Source: Albifimbria verrucaria
Taxonomy: Eukaryota; Ascomycota; Sordariomycetes; Hypocreales; Stachybotryaceae
Assembly: GCA_020081605.1 (NCBI GenBank)
Contig: JAHREC010000016.1
Span: 1,364,001-1,428,000, forward strand
Reading direction: 5' to 3'
Length of the DNA: 64,000 nt
Position 1 is the stretch's first letter; each line of letters opens with the position of its first letter. The notes beneath the pieces are model-generated. The model worked only from the letters and a program-made list of their open reading frames with translations. It searched no databases and was not told the origin of the DNA. Made by a program: the position numbers and the translations under genes. Below, in pieces: positions 1-11,185 of this stretch.

Positions 1-2
1 AC

Positions 3-596
3 TCTGCCTCTACTGCCCCTCCACTTCGAGGCACAGGGTTGCTGGCCATCCAGCGACCCATCGGCCCTCCGATACGGCCAACGGACGGAGAGCCGACTTG
101 GCTCCCATGCGAGTTCGAGCAGTTCAACCAATGCACGATGAGATTCCGTGTCGAGCAGGTTGATGCATGGATCGAGCATATTGTAGAGAGCCACTTGCAC
201 CGCAACTTTCCCAGGTACAGCTTGTGCTGGTTCTGTAATGAAGAGTTCGACGCCGGCACGAACGTGCCAGAAGATTGTGAACGGAAGTATGGCGAACGCA
301 TGCGCCATCATGTCCTTCATTTTCAACAGGGTTTGACACACAGGCAGATGCGCCCCGACCACCACTTCCTCGACCACGTTTACGGCCATGGCTTGATCGA
401 CCCAGTTACGTTCGAAGCCGGTGCAAGTAGAAGCGAGGTGCCCCCATTGGGAGTATCCGGATCGAGACCCGCCCGCCTACAAAGAGGGCTTCCCTTTTGC
501 AATGTGATTTCTTCGTTGAGAACCCCGATCCCGGAAGAAGCATGCGTCACATGCCGCCGGGAAGACAAGTTCTGTCAGATTAACATGAGAGGTTAA
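3..596 (+). CDS. Conserved fungal protein of unknown function, 5' partial
   Basis: The frame is open from base 3, so the true start lies left of the window; no ATG decides it here. The visible part has a Cys/His-rich core: a CEF..FNQC pair, then a CWFCNEEF motif, then HHVLHF and a DHHFLDHVYGHGL stretch, which together look like a degenerate zinc-binding module of a fungal protein family without known function. After the EVPP motif (about base 440) the frame becomes unlike the family. One base less in the C run 441-445 or the G run 449-451 gives a Tyr-Pro-Asp continuation that stops at 505-507, which looks more natural than the 596 stop. I infer an extra base there. No function can be assigned; a regulatory or nucleic-acid-binding role is only a guess from the Cys/His spacing. 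Confidence 0.6.
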   Translation, partial: SASTAPPLRGTGLLAIQRPIGPPIRPTDGEPTWLPCEFEQFNQCTMRFRVEQVDAWIEHIVESHLHRNFPRYSLCWFCNEEFDAGTNVPEDCERKYGERMRHHVLHFQQGLTHRQMRPDHHFLDHVYGHGLIDPVTFEAGASRSEVPPLGVSGSRPARLQRGLPFCNVISSLRTPIPEEACVTCRREDKFCQINMRG

Positions 597-3013
597 GCAA
601 TGGCACCTTCGAAACGTTTTCTTTGCATTCTCGTGATATTTGCGAGACAACCTTCTCTTGTCACACTTTAACCGTATAATGAGGATGGTGCCGGGTTTCG
701 GTCATGGTGGGTCTCAACGGAGCCGGGCTGTACGGATTAGGCCGGCGCCGGCACCTGCCCTGACACGGAGCCTGATCGTCGGTTTTCGGCTCGGACGTAC
801 TATTCATCGGGCACGGCTCGCCGAACTCTTCGGGAGGGTTTGAAATTTCCTTGTGCAGTTTTCTGTCCATCTTTGTGCAACACTGTTTGCGTCTCATCAG
901 ACTAGTGTTCACTAACGTGTTGGCTCGTCCAGGCTGGTGTTGTCGAGGAAAACTAGCTCTCGAGCTGACTCTCAACACTGTCCTCGCTTCTGTAAGGGCT
1001 GGAAGGTTTATGGCAGTTTTCAACCGACGCTGCCGAGCATGTGTTTCCTTATAACGACTTTCATCACCACACTCTGGGACGCAGTCTCCAGGGACCCGTA
1101 TCGTATTTCTCGTGTTTGGATTTTCTTTTCTCGGCTCTCAAGGAGTCATCAGGGGTACCAAGGAACAAATTGTATCAGTTGCTTCATCGTTCGTCTTCAT
1201 CGTGGGTCGTTGGTGACGAGCTATCCTTTGTGGGGGTAACTCCATCGCTTTTCGGTTCTAGGTCTGTGTTCGGCTCGAGTACCGGTTGGCTCGTGATTAT
1301 TTTGAGGTTCGACAGATGATTCAGGTTGTCTTTTTTCTATTGAAAAGGGATATTTTGGAAGGGAAATAGTATGACGGGTGGTCTGATTAAAGCCTGTCAG
1401 ACATGTAGGAAGGAGTTACCTCGGTCTAAGATTGTTCAAGCCGAGCTTTGTCGTTTTGAAACAAAGTATCTCAAAACAGAGACTGTAATTCATGTGAGAG
1501 AATTTTGTAAAAATCATTTGAATCCGCGCTCTTCATTGTGGGCACGGCAATGGGTGTTTGCCTTACCAAACTGCCTCATGCAGGAGCTCCATTTCAGGCC
1601 AGCCTCGGGTACGATATCCCATCCCATCCCATCCCATCGGGCCGGGAGTGCGGCAGGCCAAGGCATGGCAAAACAAGGCAGCAGTCTCATGGGTGTCCTC
1701 AGGAGATGCCAGGGAGCTGAGGGTTGCAATACGGGACAGTGACTGGCCACCTTTGTGCAGAAACAGTGTCGACTTTGTGCGTAGATCGTGGCTGTGCCCC
1801 TAGGCGCAGGCTAAGCAGCGCGGTGGCGATCCAGCAAACATCAACAGAGGCTTTATAAAAATAAACAGGGGCGACTCGAAAAGTGCCATCTATTGGTGTT
1901 TATATCTCCTTCAGCTTTTCTTCTTTCTTTTTGCTTCTTCCTGTATAGGCTGCGATGAGGCGGATCAGCTGTACAGGACATGACTCCTCCCGGCAAGTTT
2001 ATGAAATTACACGAGCCCCAGCCAACCAAACTTCCGCAGCAGCACTAGTAGTTAGATTGCTGGTGTCCTATCACTTCAACAAGGGCTGCTGGTTTGTCAA
2101 TCATATTATTTGGGAATGGGTCGTGTCTGACATCCGATGTTTGTGTTGCCGTCCATCAATATCACGGGATACCCGCAGCTACCACCCAATCTTTTCCGAT
2201 GCAAGCCTCTGCCATGATGCTCCCATGCTTCTTCAAATATGAGAGCACTCAACTTGCCACTAATCAAGGCGCAGCTACAAAATATGGTCAAGGTTATAGC
2301 CTCTTGGGTGAGCCCGAAGTCACACATCAAAAACCTGCACGTACAGGACACGTAAGGTAGCCCGCGGATGGGATAAGGCAACCCGCCCCCTCTCCGCGTT
2401 CTTCGTTTCTTCTTCCGGAAATTCCAATTACGGATTCTTTAGCCTTTCTTGTACTCATACATATTGAGGATCTGACTTGCATGTAGCACATCTCGTTCGG
2501 GGCATATCCGTTTGTAGAGTTGGTGTCACCTCCATAGCCGAACGAAGCATGATTCGAGCGGCAAGACACACGGTCGTCTTGCCTTCGTATTGGCAAAGTT
2601 GTCAGGAAATCTCGGTAGGTTGAGCTTCCTATGTGATATTAAGGGGATACACCTGCTATTTTGCTCGTTCCTGACGAATGAATGACACGTCACATAACAT
2701 GGCATGCTCGGCACCTTAGCGTCTGCTCGCGTTTAATTGAAACTAGGCAGCACTGGCATGGAACGTCGTCTATTTACCGTCTATTCTATTGGCTGGGACA
2801 CATCCTTCGAAGCTGCCATGTGAAATGCTCTCGCGAGTCTAATGCGTCGCAGACGTTGAGACTCGCCGTGAGGAGATCGCAGGATGGCTCGCCTATTTTG
2901 TTCCCTCCAGCGGCTTAGCAGAGAGAGGTCAACATGTCGGTATCTAAGCTCATATCTAATCCATCTTTCCATGCCCGGGATATGAATTCCAAGACTAGGC
3001 AAAGCCAGCAGAG
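597..3013. other. Gene-poor intergenic region
   Basis: About 2.4 kb between the first gene and the 3' end of the TilS-like gene. Open frames here are short, overlap each other on both strands and show no recognisable motif or intron structure. The stretch from about 1,040 to 1,560 is T-rich. A pentanucleotide repeat of the ATCCC type lies at about 1616-1638. I see no RNA gene or transposon end. Confidence 0.5.
1616..1638. repeat. (ATCCC)n microsatellite
   Basis: About four to five tandem copies of ATCCC. The same unit in reverse orientation (GGGAT) recurs at 21197-21245. Confidence 0.8.
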
Positions 3014-4881
3014 TCATGATTGGTGACTCACCCCCTCTGGGTCGGGTTCCACACTGTAAATGGCTGGTAAAGTATACCGCACTTTCCCCGGTGCATGGTA
3101 CTTTAGGAGACGCTCTAGTCTCGCTCGCTGTTCAGGATTCAAAGCCATCCGAAACGGCTTCAGATACTCAGCATGCAATGGGTGTATGTGAAAGTTTGCG
3201 TTGACGCAAGAGCTGATATGAATCCAGAAACGCCCGTCCCAGAGCTTAAATCCCTTCCAACTCCGCCAAGATACATGCCGATGTACCTGTTCCGGCGATT
3301 CCGCGCCCGGGGACTTGGATGAAGGAGGAGCTTTAGGCAGCGACCTCTTCGGCGTCTCTTTCGATGCTGAGTATGGGGCTCTGGAAAGAAACCATTTGGT
3401 CGACTGCGGGCCGGGCACAGGAGAGAAAACAACGCCGGCAATAGAAAAAGCTTTAGGTGGCTGTGACAGTTGCGGGTCGTAAGAAAACTGTGGGAAAAGA
3501 CGGTCAACAACGTTATCAAGATTCGTCAACGGTGGCAGTGTATGCTCGGGTGTGACGTATTCGATGAGTTTCCTAACGAGAACGCCAACAATGATCCTAC
3601 GTGAAGGCGTTCGAGCCCTTTCTCTCGCCTCAGTCCACAATGTTTTTCGCCCAGTAGGTCCAAATTCCGGCAGCTCGACCAATAATGTACCGACGTTGGA
3701 GTCGAAATCCTTTATGACGGATTTGCGGACAAGAATCCGCTGTGCCTCCCCTCTTCCTGCTTGATCCTCCGTCGAGCTCTCTGGGATAGAGCAAGAACAG
3801 ATGGCTTTTGCAGGGCTTTGGGCAAATCATGATGTTTCACAAGATACCGGATGGCATTTCGTGTTGTCAGGGTGGGATCCTTATTTGTGGCGTCCTCGAA
3901 CCAGGTGACATTATTAGCCTCGCAGGTGGCTATCAGCCTGTCTTTACTAAATCCCAGCAACGGTCGGTAAATAGTCACACCTCCATCCTCGCAGCTCAGA
4001 GGAGCCATGTAAGGCACATCTTGATTGCGGTGGCGGGTCATGCTCGCACCAAATTCTAGAGGCCCGCTTTGATAATACGACTGAAAATCAAGCCCATCCA
4101 GAGCAATTTTGTTCCGTCGGTAAGCAGAGCGCAACTCCTTCATCAGCCTACTAGGGGTTTGAAGTTTAGGAAGGGGTTGTCAGAATGCTGATCATCAATC
4201 AAGCCACTTTTGTAGACCTTGTGTATCTCGTAACATTCGGGGATTTCGTTGGCTGCTCGAATGCCTTGCAAACCCCGGTATCCGTGACCCGAAAGCAGCC
4301 GCATGAGGATCGTCTCGTATTGGTCGTCGCTGTGATGGGCGAAAAACAGGCTGTTGATTCCAAGAAAAGAACAGTTCTTTCCTATAAGCTGATAACGATA
4401 TTTCCTTGCCAGGCTCTCGAGGTTTGGAAGGTCGGGAGGGTGTAGGCCCCTCCGAATCTCATCCTTCCACCGCATGGGGAGCACTACGGCTTTGACTTCA
4501 AGTTTGCGCAGCTGCTGAACAACGGATATTGCTTCTGTGGTGCTGTTCTCGCGGAGATTGTGGTCAACGACGAAGCCGTGGACATTGCTGAAAGGATTGT
4601 CGGCGATCTTCATGAATCGGTAGGTTCGTAGAAGGGTCGAAAAAGAAAGGCCAAGGCCATGGAGTCCACGCCACCACTGATTGCCAACGCTGTTGAGTGT
4701 CAGAAGATGCGCAGGACCCGAACCCACCAGGAGACAGAGTCCATAACATACCTACAGGCCTAGGCCGAGCATAGCGGACCATGGGGAAACGCGGGCGACA
4801 TGTTGCCTCGAGAGCATCGCGGAACTCGTGGACGGAAATGGGTTTGGGGTCATGGTGGAAAACCTGGGCATGAGTGCCCAT
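3014..4881 (-). CDS. tRNA(Ile)-lysidine synthase-like protein (TilS/MesJ family)
   Basis: TilS uses ATP to attach lysine to C34 of tRNA-Ile(CAU); fungal copies are thought to act in mitochondria, which is family knowledge. The sequence shows a PP-loop SGGVDSMALAFL right after the first intron (4690-4751, GTATGT...CAACAG), then a VVDHNLRE motif and a FFAHHSDDQYETILMRL motif, all typical of the TilS N-terminal ATPase domain. The C-terminal half (from about 3,680 down) is less conserved. The start is the ATG at 4881; an upstream GTG is not a credible eukaryotic start. The coding frame is broken by three single-base deficits: A run 4640-4644, near 4146, and C run 3748-3751. Adding one base at each gives about 602 residues. 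All three look like sequence errors, but a true pseudogene cannot be excluded. Confidence 0.8.
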
Positions 4882-6555
4882 GCCATGATGCGGCGCCTCA
4901 GCTGTGGAAGCCACGGTTACTATGCCATGCGCGGCGTACGGAACATGTGGTGAAAAGAGAAACAGGCCGACCGAAAAAGAGGATGGGGATCAGAAAAAGT
5001 TGTTGATGTTCAAGCTCCGTCACGTTAACGTGGGGGTGGAGAATAAGGCAGGTAGAACCATAGAAGGCTGGGAGAAGCTTGTCACGGCGAACCTGGAAGC
5101 TATCTCAATTCGGCAAGTACCTCAGCATACACGTCGCGCAGCAGATGTACAAGCAACCATTCATTAGTGTCACCTGATTCAAGACATTTCTATAACTTAA
5201 ACAATAGTGCAGAGTACAGTAGACTTCGTTTTACGGATGCTGCATACCTTACTCTGTACTGTACTGGATTGTACCTACATTACGCTCGTAAGACTGACTG
5301 TGCCGGTCCCTACTGTACTATTCCTGTTCCCAATAAGCAGCTTCCAAGGTACTGTAACTAACTTACAGTCCTCCATCTTGGCTGCATGCAAGGGAGCACC
5401 AGCACGGCTCAACGCGACACCGGGCACCGAGAGTTGGCTCAAGCTTATGCCATGTGATGCACAATCACACGACCCCGTCCGATCGACGTTGTGCAGGGGA
5501 CGCCATCTCCAAGCCCAGGACGCGATGGAACGGTGCAGTGTAAGCACGTGAATGTCCTCGGAGGCGAGCAAGACAGGCGAGGTTTCGAATTGAACAATGC
5601 GCAAGGCATCTCCCTCAGAAGCTAACGAACCACTCGTCTCCAACCCAACTGGATCCGGTGGATCGGTAGCGTGTCAGCCTCACGTTTAGTTCTATCGCCA
5701 AACGCCCACTTCCATCTGTCTCAGGACTCGCCAACCAGTCGCGATGCCGTTGGCCACGATGACGAGCAAGGAGCAGCCTCCTGCATGCCCCCAACTGCTG
5801 CTGCTGCTGCTGAGCTTTCGCACATACGGTCCGCCAGCTAGCCACCCCGGATGGTGGGAGGACGTGAAGAGCGCAGCAACAACTGCCATCCAGTGGATTC
5901 TGGTGGATCTGCAAATCCGCCGCAGCCAGTCCCGAGCACTGCAGCAAGGACTGGCCAAGGACAGCCGGGTCGTAGCACCCCTGTCCAAGATGCCGCATCG
6001 CGCTCGTGATTTGTTCTGCCCTGTTGGCCACCCGAGCTACAGGTACCGTACCGTACAGTACTGGGACGGTAAGGCCGATTGCCTTGGATGGACGCCATGG
6101 AAGATGGAGGGATGACTGCTGAGCAGCGCTCTCGCTCTCCTTCTCCGTGCTTCTCTTTGTTCCTTATCCTCCGTTGACGATCCCCGTTGCTGCTGTATTC
6201 CACTACTTCGCGGTTGAATTTCGCACTCTCGAAACCCCCGTGCCCTTCTTCTTCTTTGTTCCTCTTGAATTGCTGCTTGCTGCTCGCTTCACTCTTGCGC
6301 CACTGCCGATTCACCTGCTACCCAAATCACTATCGCTCCTAGCCTCGTCGTGCACGACCCTCAGCTGCCAACTTTCTCGACAACAAAAAACAACCGTCGA
6401 CGCGACCCACGACCTGAGATCCAGATATTCCTCGGTAGCCGAATTCTCCTTTGCCTTCAGAGCATTGCGCAAACGAGTGCCCACTGCCGCGCCCGCTCGT
6501 ATCGTAACCCACCAGCCCATGTCGTGAATCAACACCCGAGACAAGATCAGACTTA
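4882..6555. other. Divergent intergenic region between TilS-like and BTB genes
   Basis: About 1.7 kb upstream of both flanking genes, so it must hold both promoters. It contains GTAC-rich tracts (about 5205-5300 and 6043-6064) and a long pyrimidine-rich leader (about 6120-6540) just before the BTB start. Open frames here are low-complexity and unrecognised. Confidence 0.5.
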
Positions 6556-8152
6556 ATGGTCTCCCAACCCGATCCGTCCTCGTCGCTCACCCTTCGCGGC
6601 GCCTCCTCCGTCGTCTCCCGCCCGTCCCTCTCGCGCTCCAAGCGCTACAACCGTTCCCATGCCGGAGGCGCCTCCTACGTGCCCTTGAACGAGTTTCCTC
6701 TCTTCAACAACAGCGGCGATGTCGACATTCTTATCCGCGCCGGTCCCGTCGAGAACCGCTACCTGCTGCACCGCCATACCCTGACTCGTTGCAGCGGCTT
6801 CTTCGAGGCCAGCACTTCCATCGAGTGGTCCAAGGCGAGGGCTCTACCTAGTGGCAAGGAGCTCACCCGCATCGGCGAAGATGCTGCGTCCACGCCGGGA
6901 AGTGATGGTGATATAGGAGATAAGAGCCTGGGTGGGCTGCCAAGGAAACGATGGAGGTACGAGCTTGACCCAGGATCTGGCGACGGCGATATCCCCATGC
7001 TGGTTCAGAAGGATGAGTCGTCTCCAGATTCACGACAAGCTCTCCCTCCATCTTCGGCGGCGGCACGACTCCCCATTCATCCAGATCCTCACCAGGTGGC
7101 TCTCACCCGCTATCGCGATCCAAAGGTGGACACTCGCATTCTTCATCAGTACCGTCGAACCATGGCTTCTTCCGCTCCGTCGCCAACCTGAGCCTCTCGG
7201 CCAACCCAACGCCATCCGCCCCGCTATCCCAGGCCGATCAGGACTTGCTACGCGATTACGACAACCTCTTCCGCATCTTCTATAATTACCCCCTGTCCTC
7301 GACGGCATCAACGTTGCCGACGCCTATGTCCAGTGCAAGAGTCTTCTGACCCTTGCCGACCAATACGACGCTCTACCTGTCGTTGGGCCTCGTGTCGACC
7401 ACCACCTTCTGCAGTTTCAGTCCCGCCTGTGGAAGCAGATTGCCAAGTACCCAATCTCATATCTACGCCTAGGATACCTCGCCAGGAGTAAGATTATTTT
7501 CCAAGAGGCGCTGATCCACGTCGTCGGACAGTGGCCAATTGGTGAGCGTAGCCTCCGAGCTGCGCTACCAGACGTAGTGCTGGACATTATCGAAGACAAG
7601 GTGGATGAACTGGAGGAAACGGTCAGCCGTGTCGAGGGCCGCCTTTTCCGCCTAAACCTCACAACATCCAGGGGCGACCGTGTCACTCCCGGCAACAATT
7701 ATCTCGACTGGCTCGTGGTTAGTTTGTTCCGGCAGTGGGTCGCCGACAACACGACGCCGCAGCCAGCCCCGCAGGACCGCCGCAGCCCGGGCTCCCGCAA
7801 CGGCGCCTCGCATTCAATGCCACCTAATCCTCCGCCGCCCCTCCCGCCGCTTACATCCATTGGCCGAGCATACCGTACCTTGGGTTCTGGTAACCCAGCT
7901 TCCTTTCTCGGACACGACGAATGTAAGCGCTTCCTGAAGCTCACGCCTGAGCTCTACAGTCGCGATAACCTCCGCCGGTTCGAGAAACGCATGGACGAGC
8001 TCAAGGCCATGGCACGAGACATTGTCCGGCCTCTCATGGGTAGCGGCCTGGAACTCGACATGAACGGCTCAAGTCGCGCGGCTGATGGTATCACCTACCT
8101 GACCTGCACCGCCGTAGGCAACCGCGATCTTCCATGGCCGGTAGAGGACTGA
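6556..8152 (+). CDS. BTB/POZ domain protein
   Basis: Intronless gene with ATG at 6556 after a pyrimidine-rich leader. Residues about 50-95 carry a BTB/POZ core: a VDILIRAG strand followed by YLLHRHTLTRCSGFFEAS, the usual position of the BTB dimerisation helix. A Ser/Gly-rich linker follows, then a helical half with LFRIFYNYP, ADAYVQCKSLLTLADQY and a predicted helix DIIEDKVDELEETV, as in fungal BTB proteins of unknown role. The C-terminus has a proline-rich loop (about 7820-7850). Two single-base deficits break the frame: one between about 7014 and 7030, one in the C run 7289-7293. Restoring both gives 532 residues. BTB proteins often serve as cullin-3 adaptors or transcription cofactors; no partner domain is visible, so the exact role is open. 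Confidence 0.8.
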
Positions 8153-8805
8153 TGATCCCAATGGCATGGGGAGGAATCACTCCTTTATCTCAACGAGCTA
8201 GATTGGTGTGCTCTGTCGGCTCTATCTAGGGACGAAGAAAAAGGTTTTTGGATGCTTTGAGAAATGAATAGCCTACGCGATAATACATGACTGATGTTGG
8301 AATGAACATGGTGTTGGATGGCATTTTGTTACGGATACCCCTTGTCGATTTGGACAGTTTTTTCGCATTTCTGCAATGTCTTGTACACTCAAATATTATA
8401 AAACATACGTGAGAGTAGCACCTCACAAAAATCTCAAGAATTACTACATAAACGTCAAAGTGCTTCATTATGATTTGTCAATTGGGTTTGTATTCTTTAA
8501 TTTCGTGGTATCATCAGGCCGGTGACGCTTCATCGGCCCAAGCTATTAGCATGTTTCTGATTTCAGTCGGTTCGCGGCTATTATAACAGGTAGAATCATG
8601 AGATGTAGCGAGTGGTTCGTTAAAGCCCAGTGCAAAGAGCGTGAATAGGAACAGTAGCAACGCCTTGTAACTCCTCCTAACAGAATGGCTGCATCGTTTT
8701 GTGCAAAAAGAAAAAAGTAAGGAAAATCCCTGTAGGCAAGAAGCACAATTATATGCTCTTCCGTGCTTTACATATCCTCCGGTTCTAAAGCCTCAGTTCT
8801 TTTAA
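8153..8805. other. Convergent 3' intergenic region
   Basis: About 650 bp between the stops of the BTB gene and the DUF4097-like gene. AT-leaning, no supported coding frame; it should hold both 3' UTRs and polyadenylation signals. Confidence 0.5.
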
Positions 8806-11185
8806 CTAGCCAATCGTGATGGTCTGGTCTCCTGAAACAGTTTCGATCTTGAATTCCGAAGTGCCCTTGCCCTTGCGGCCATGGAGCTGGCGCATGAAGC
8901 TGCCGCCGCTGCGGTTCAGCTCGAGGCCGTCGCCGTGGATCTCCTGGCTGCCTGAGATGGTCTGCGCCCACAGGAAGCCCTCCCAAGAGCCTGGGTACGC
9001 GAGCTTCATGTTACCGCTGATGGACGTGTGGTGGGACTTGAGCGAGGAGAGGGCAACGTTGTCAGTGGTGGTGACTTTGTCGGAAAGGCCAGCGGTGCTG
9101 GGGTCTTTGCGTGTCTTCGTCAGAGTCGGAATCGCTGGCACCTTCAGGGTGAATGATCAGGAAAGGATCATTTCCTTCAATGGGGAGAAATCCCTTCCAC
9201 CGTCCCAGGCAGGCGGCCACGACTTGTCAGGTGCTGCGCCAGAAGTAGACTTGCCGATCTTGCTGATGCTCGTCCATTTCGGTTCAAGGAGCACAAGCGA
9301 AGTCTCACCACTCTTGGTATCTGTCGTGAGTTTCGGGGCCGGCGCGCGTTGGGCAAGCAGCGCAGAGTCCAAGATCGGCCACAGGCGTACCTGGAAGTCT
9401 CCGGACTGCGATTCGAAGCTGGTCAAAGAGCTAACAGCCACCTGAGCCTGGATATCGCCCGATGCCGTGGCGACCTTTACAATGTAGTCTCGTGGCGGGA
9501 ATACCTTATCTGGCTTCTCGGAAGCAATGGCGCGGTCGATCGGTTCAGAGAGCTTAACAAGACCAGAAATAGTCTTGACGTCGAGAACTGCAGACTTGGC
9601 CTCGTCAGGATCGACCTTCTTGGGTCCAACATCGACCTTGATATCTCCAGACGCTGTGTTAATCCCTAAGAGATCATACAGGGGAACCAGCCCTTGACAT
9701 TTCCGCTAACGGTCTTGATGACAATATCGCGAGAGCCAAACAAGTACGGGTCTTCGATGTGGTCATCCTGTGGTGTGGGCGTCTTGATGTCGCCAGACAA
9801 CGTACTTAGCGAAGACCCTTCAGCAACTCCGACGACAAGGCCATCCTTGATTTCAATACCGAGCTGCACGGTGTTGATCCTGAGGTTCTTCAGCCACGCC
9901 TCACGGGGATCGCAACCGTCGCACGGATCTGAATGCAAGGCGCCAGTTGGGCATGGGACCATGAGATTCTGTCCGGTGTCGAAAGCACGTATTTTTGCTC
10001 GTTCTCGTCAAAATCTATGGCCACCTTCAAGTACTTGTCGTTTGAAATAGCTTCAAGGGTGATGCTGGCGGGGATGAGTCGTGGGTTGGAAGCAAAATAA
10101 CCTGGCCATAAATGTGGGGCTCCATCCATTGCGACCCTTCTCTTCGGTGAGCTTGTGGATGACACTCAGATTCCTCTCATGATGAGCCTCGAAGTTGGTG
10201 ACAACCGTGTCAAAGACGTAGGGCTCGTTCAGGCATTGCTTCGATGGCGTCCACCTAAACTCAGGAGGGCTGCTCCCATCAGGTTCCCTGATTGGAACAT
10301 CTGAGCCAAGCTTGTCATCCTGTTCTTGCATGAGTATGTTGTTCATGAATAGTTACCAATTGGATTATGACTTACCTTGTGACTCGTCTTAAGTGTGAAG
10401 CCGCTGAGAACCATTAGGAAGATGGATAAGATGACCAGAGTACCCAGCACAGTCTTGATCTTTTTACGAAGATTGGTAACTCTGAAACGTTCGGTGAATC
10501 CTTGCCACGGGTTGCGCTTCGGTTGCTGGGGCGAATCTCCCATAGACTGGGGCTCGCGGGCTAGTAGACGCTGGTGTTCTTCAGGTACGCCCATAGTCGG
10601 CAGCGCAGGCCCAAACGTCTGATAGCCGGCAGAGTTGTTAGCGATAGGTGATATGGGAGGAGAGTAGGCGGGCGGAGCGTCAGCAGGGCGACGTGTCTGC
10701 TGCTGGTATGGCTGGTTTTGCGTATGATGCTGTTGCTGCTGAAGTAGAGGGTTGGTCTCGATCCGGGTTGGTTGTGTGCGCGGCGACGGCGTGTGATCAA
10801 CGGGGTGAAACTGCACGTCGTCCTCGTCCACGCTCCGACGGTGGTAACGGACGGGTGAGAATGGAGGCTGGGAAGGGTGTGTTCGGGGCTCTGGGGCCGA
10901 GTCCTGGTCCTCGGCTGAATTTAACCTCTCCTGCGCAGCCTCGCGAGCCTTGTCGACGGACTGCTCTCGCAGCGTAGGATCCTCGACAAGCACGTTGGGC
11001 ACTAAGGGTACATTGGACGATGAGCTCGCCGGGCCGTCATCGAAGGGCTGCTGCTGCTGCTGAGGAGCTGACGTTAGGTCGGACGACGACGACGCGTGGA
11101 AGTAACCATCAGATGGGGATAGCGCATCCGGGTCGTCGTCCGAGAGGTCGGCAGAGTACATATTGTCTGAGTAGGGAGCCGCCAT
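8806..11185 (-). CDS. Single-pass membrane protein with DUF4097-like beta-repeat domain
   Basis: Residues 1-240 are disordered, rich in Ser, Pro and Gln, with a PPAY motif (PPAYSPP) that could bind WW domains of a NEDD4-type ligase. A basic stretch and one membrane segment follow (VLGTLVILSIFLMVLSGF, about 255-272). The intron is 10320-10375. The rest is a repetitive beta domain with recurring SGDI/SGNV/SGD turns (IKTVSGNVKG, TASGDIKV, ATASGDIQ, ETVSGDQTI), the pattern of DUF4097/adhesin-like beta-helices. Topology is inferred as cytosolic N-terminus and luminal or extracellular repeats. Lesions: one extra base in 10135-10137, one short at 9967-9968, one short in 9681-9684, and an in-frame TGA at 9157-9159. 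With the indels resolved the span is 775 codons including that TGA. Function unknown. Confidence 0.7.

Noticed and set aside
661..1319. Overlapping open frames of 67-120 codons on both strands
   Set aside because: No motif, no intron signals, and mutual overlap on opposite strands; composition alone explains them.
5615..6314. Frames of 98-158 codons with poly-Gln, poly-Ser or poly-Leu tracts
   Set aside because: They read a CTG/CAG-rich and pyrimidine-rich promoter region in several frames; none resembles a known protein.
10395..10977. Plus-strand frames inside the DUF4097-like gene
   Set aside because: Antisense shadows of the Ser/Gln-rich coding region, which has a true ATG, a membrane helix and an intron on the minus strand.
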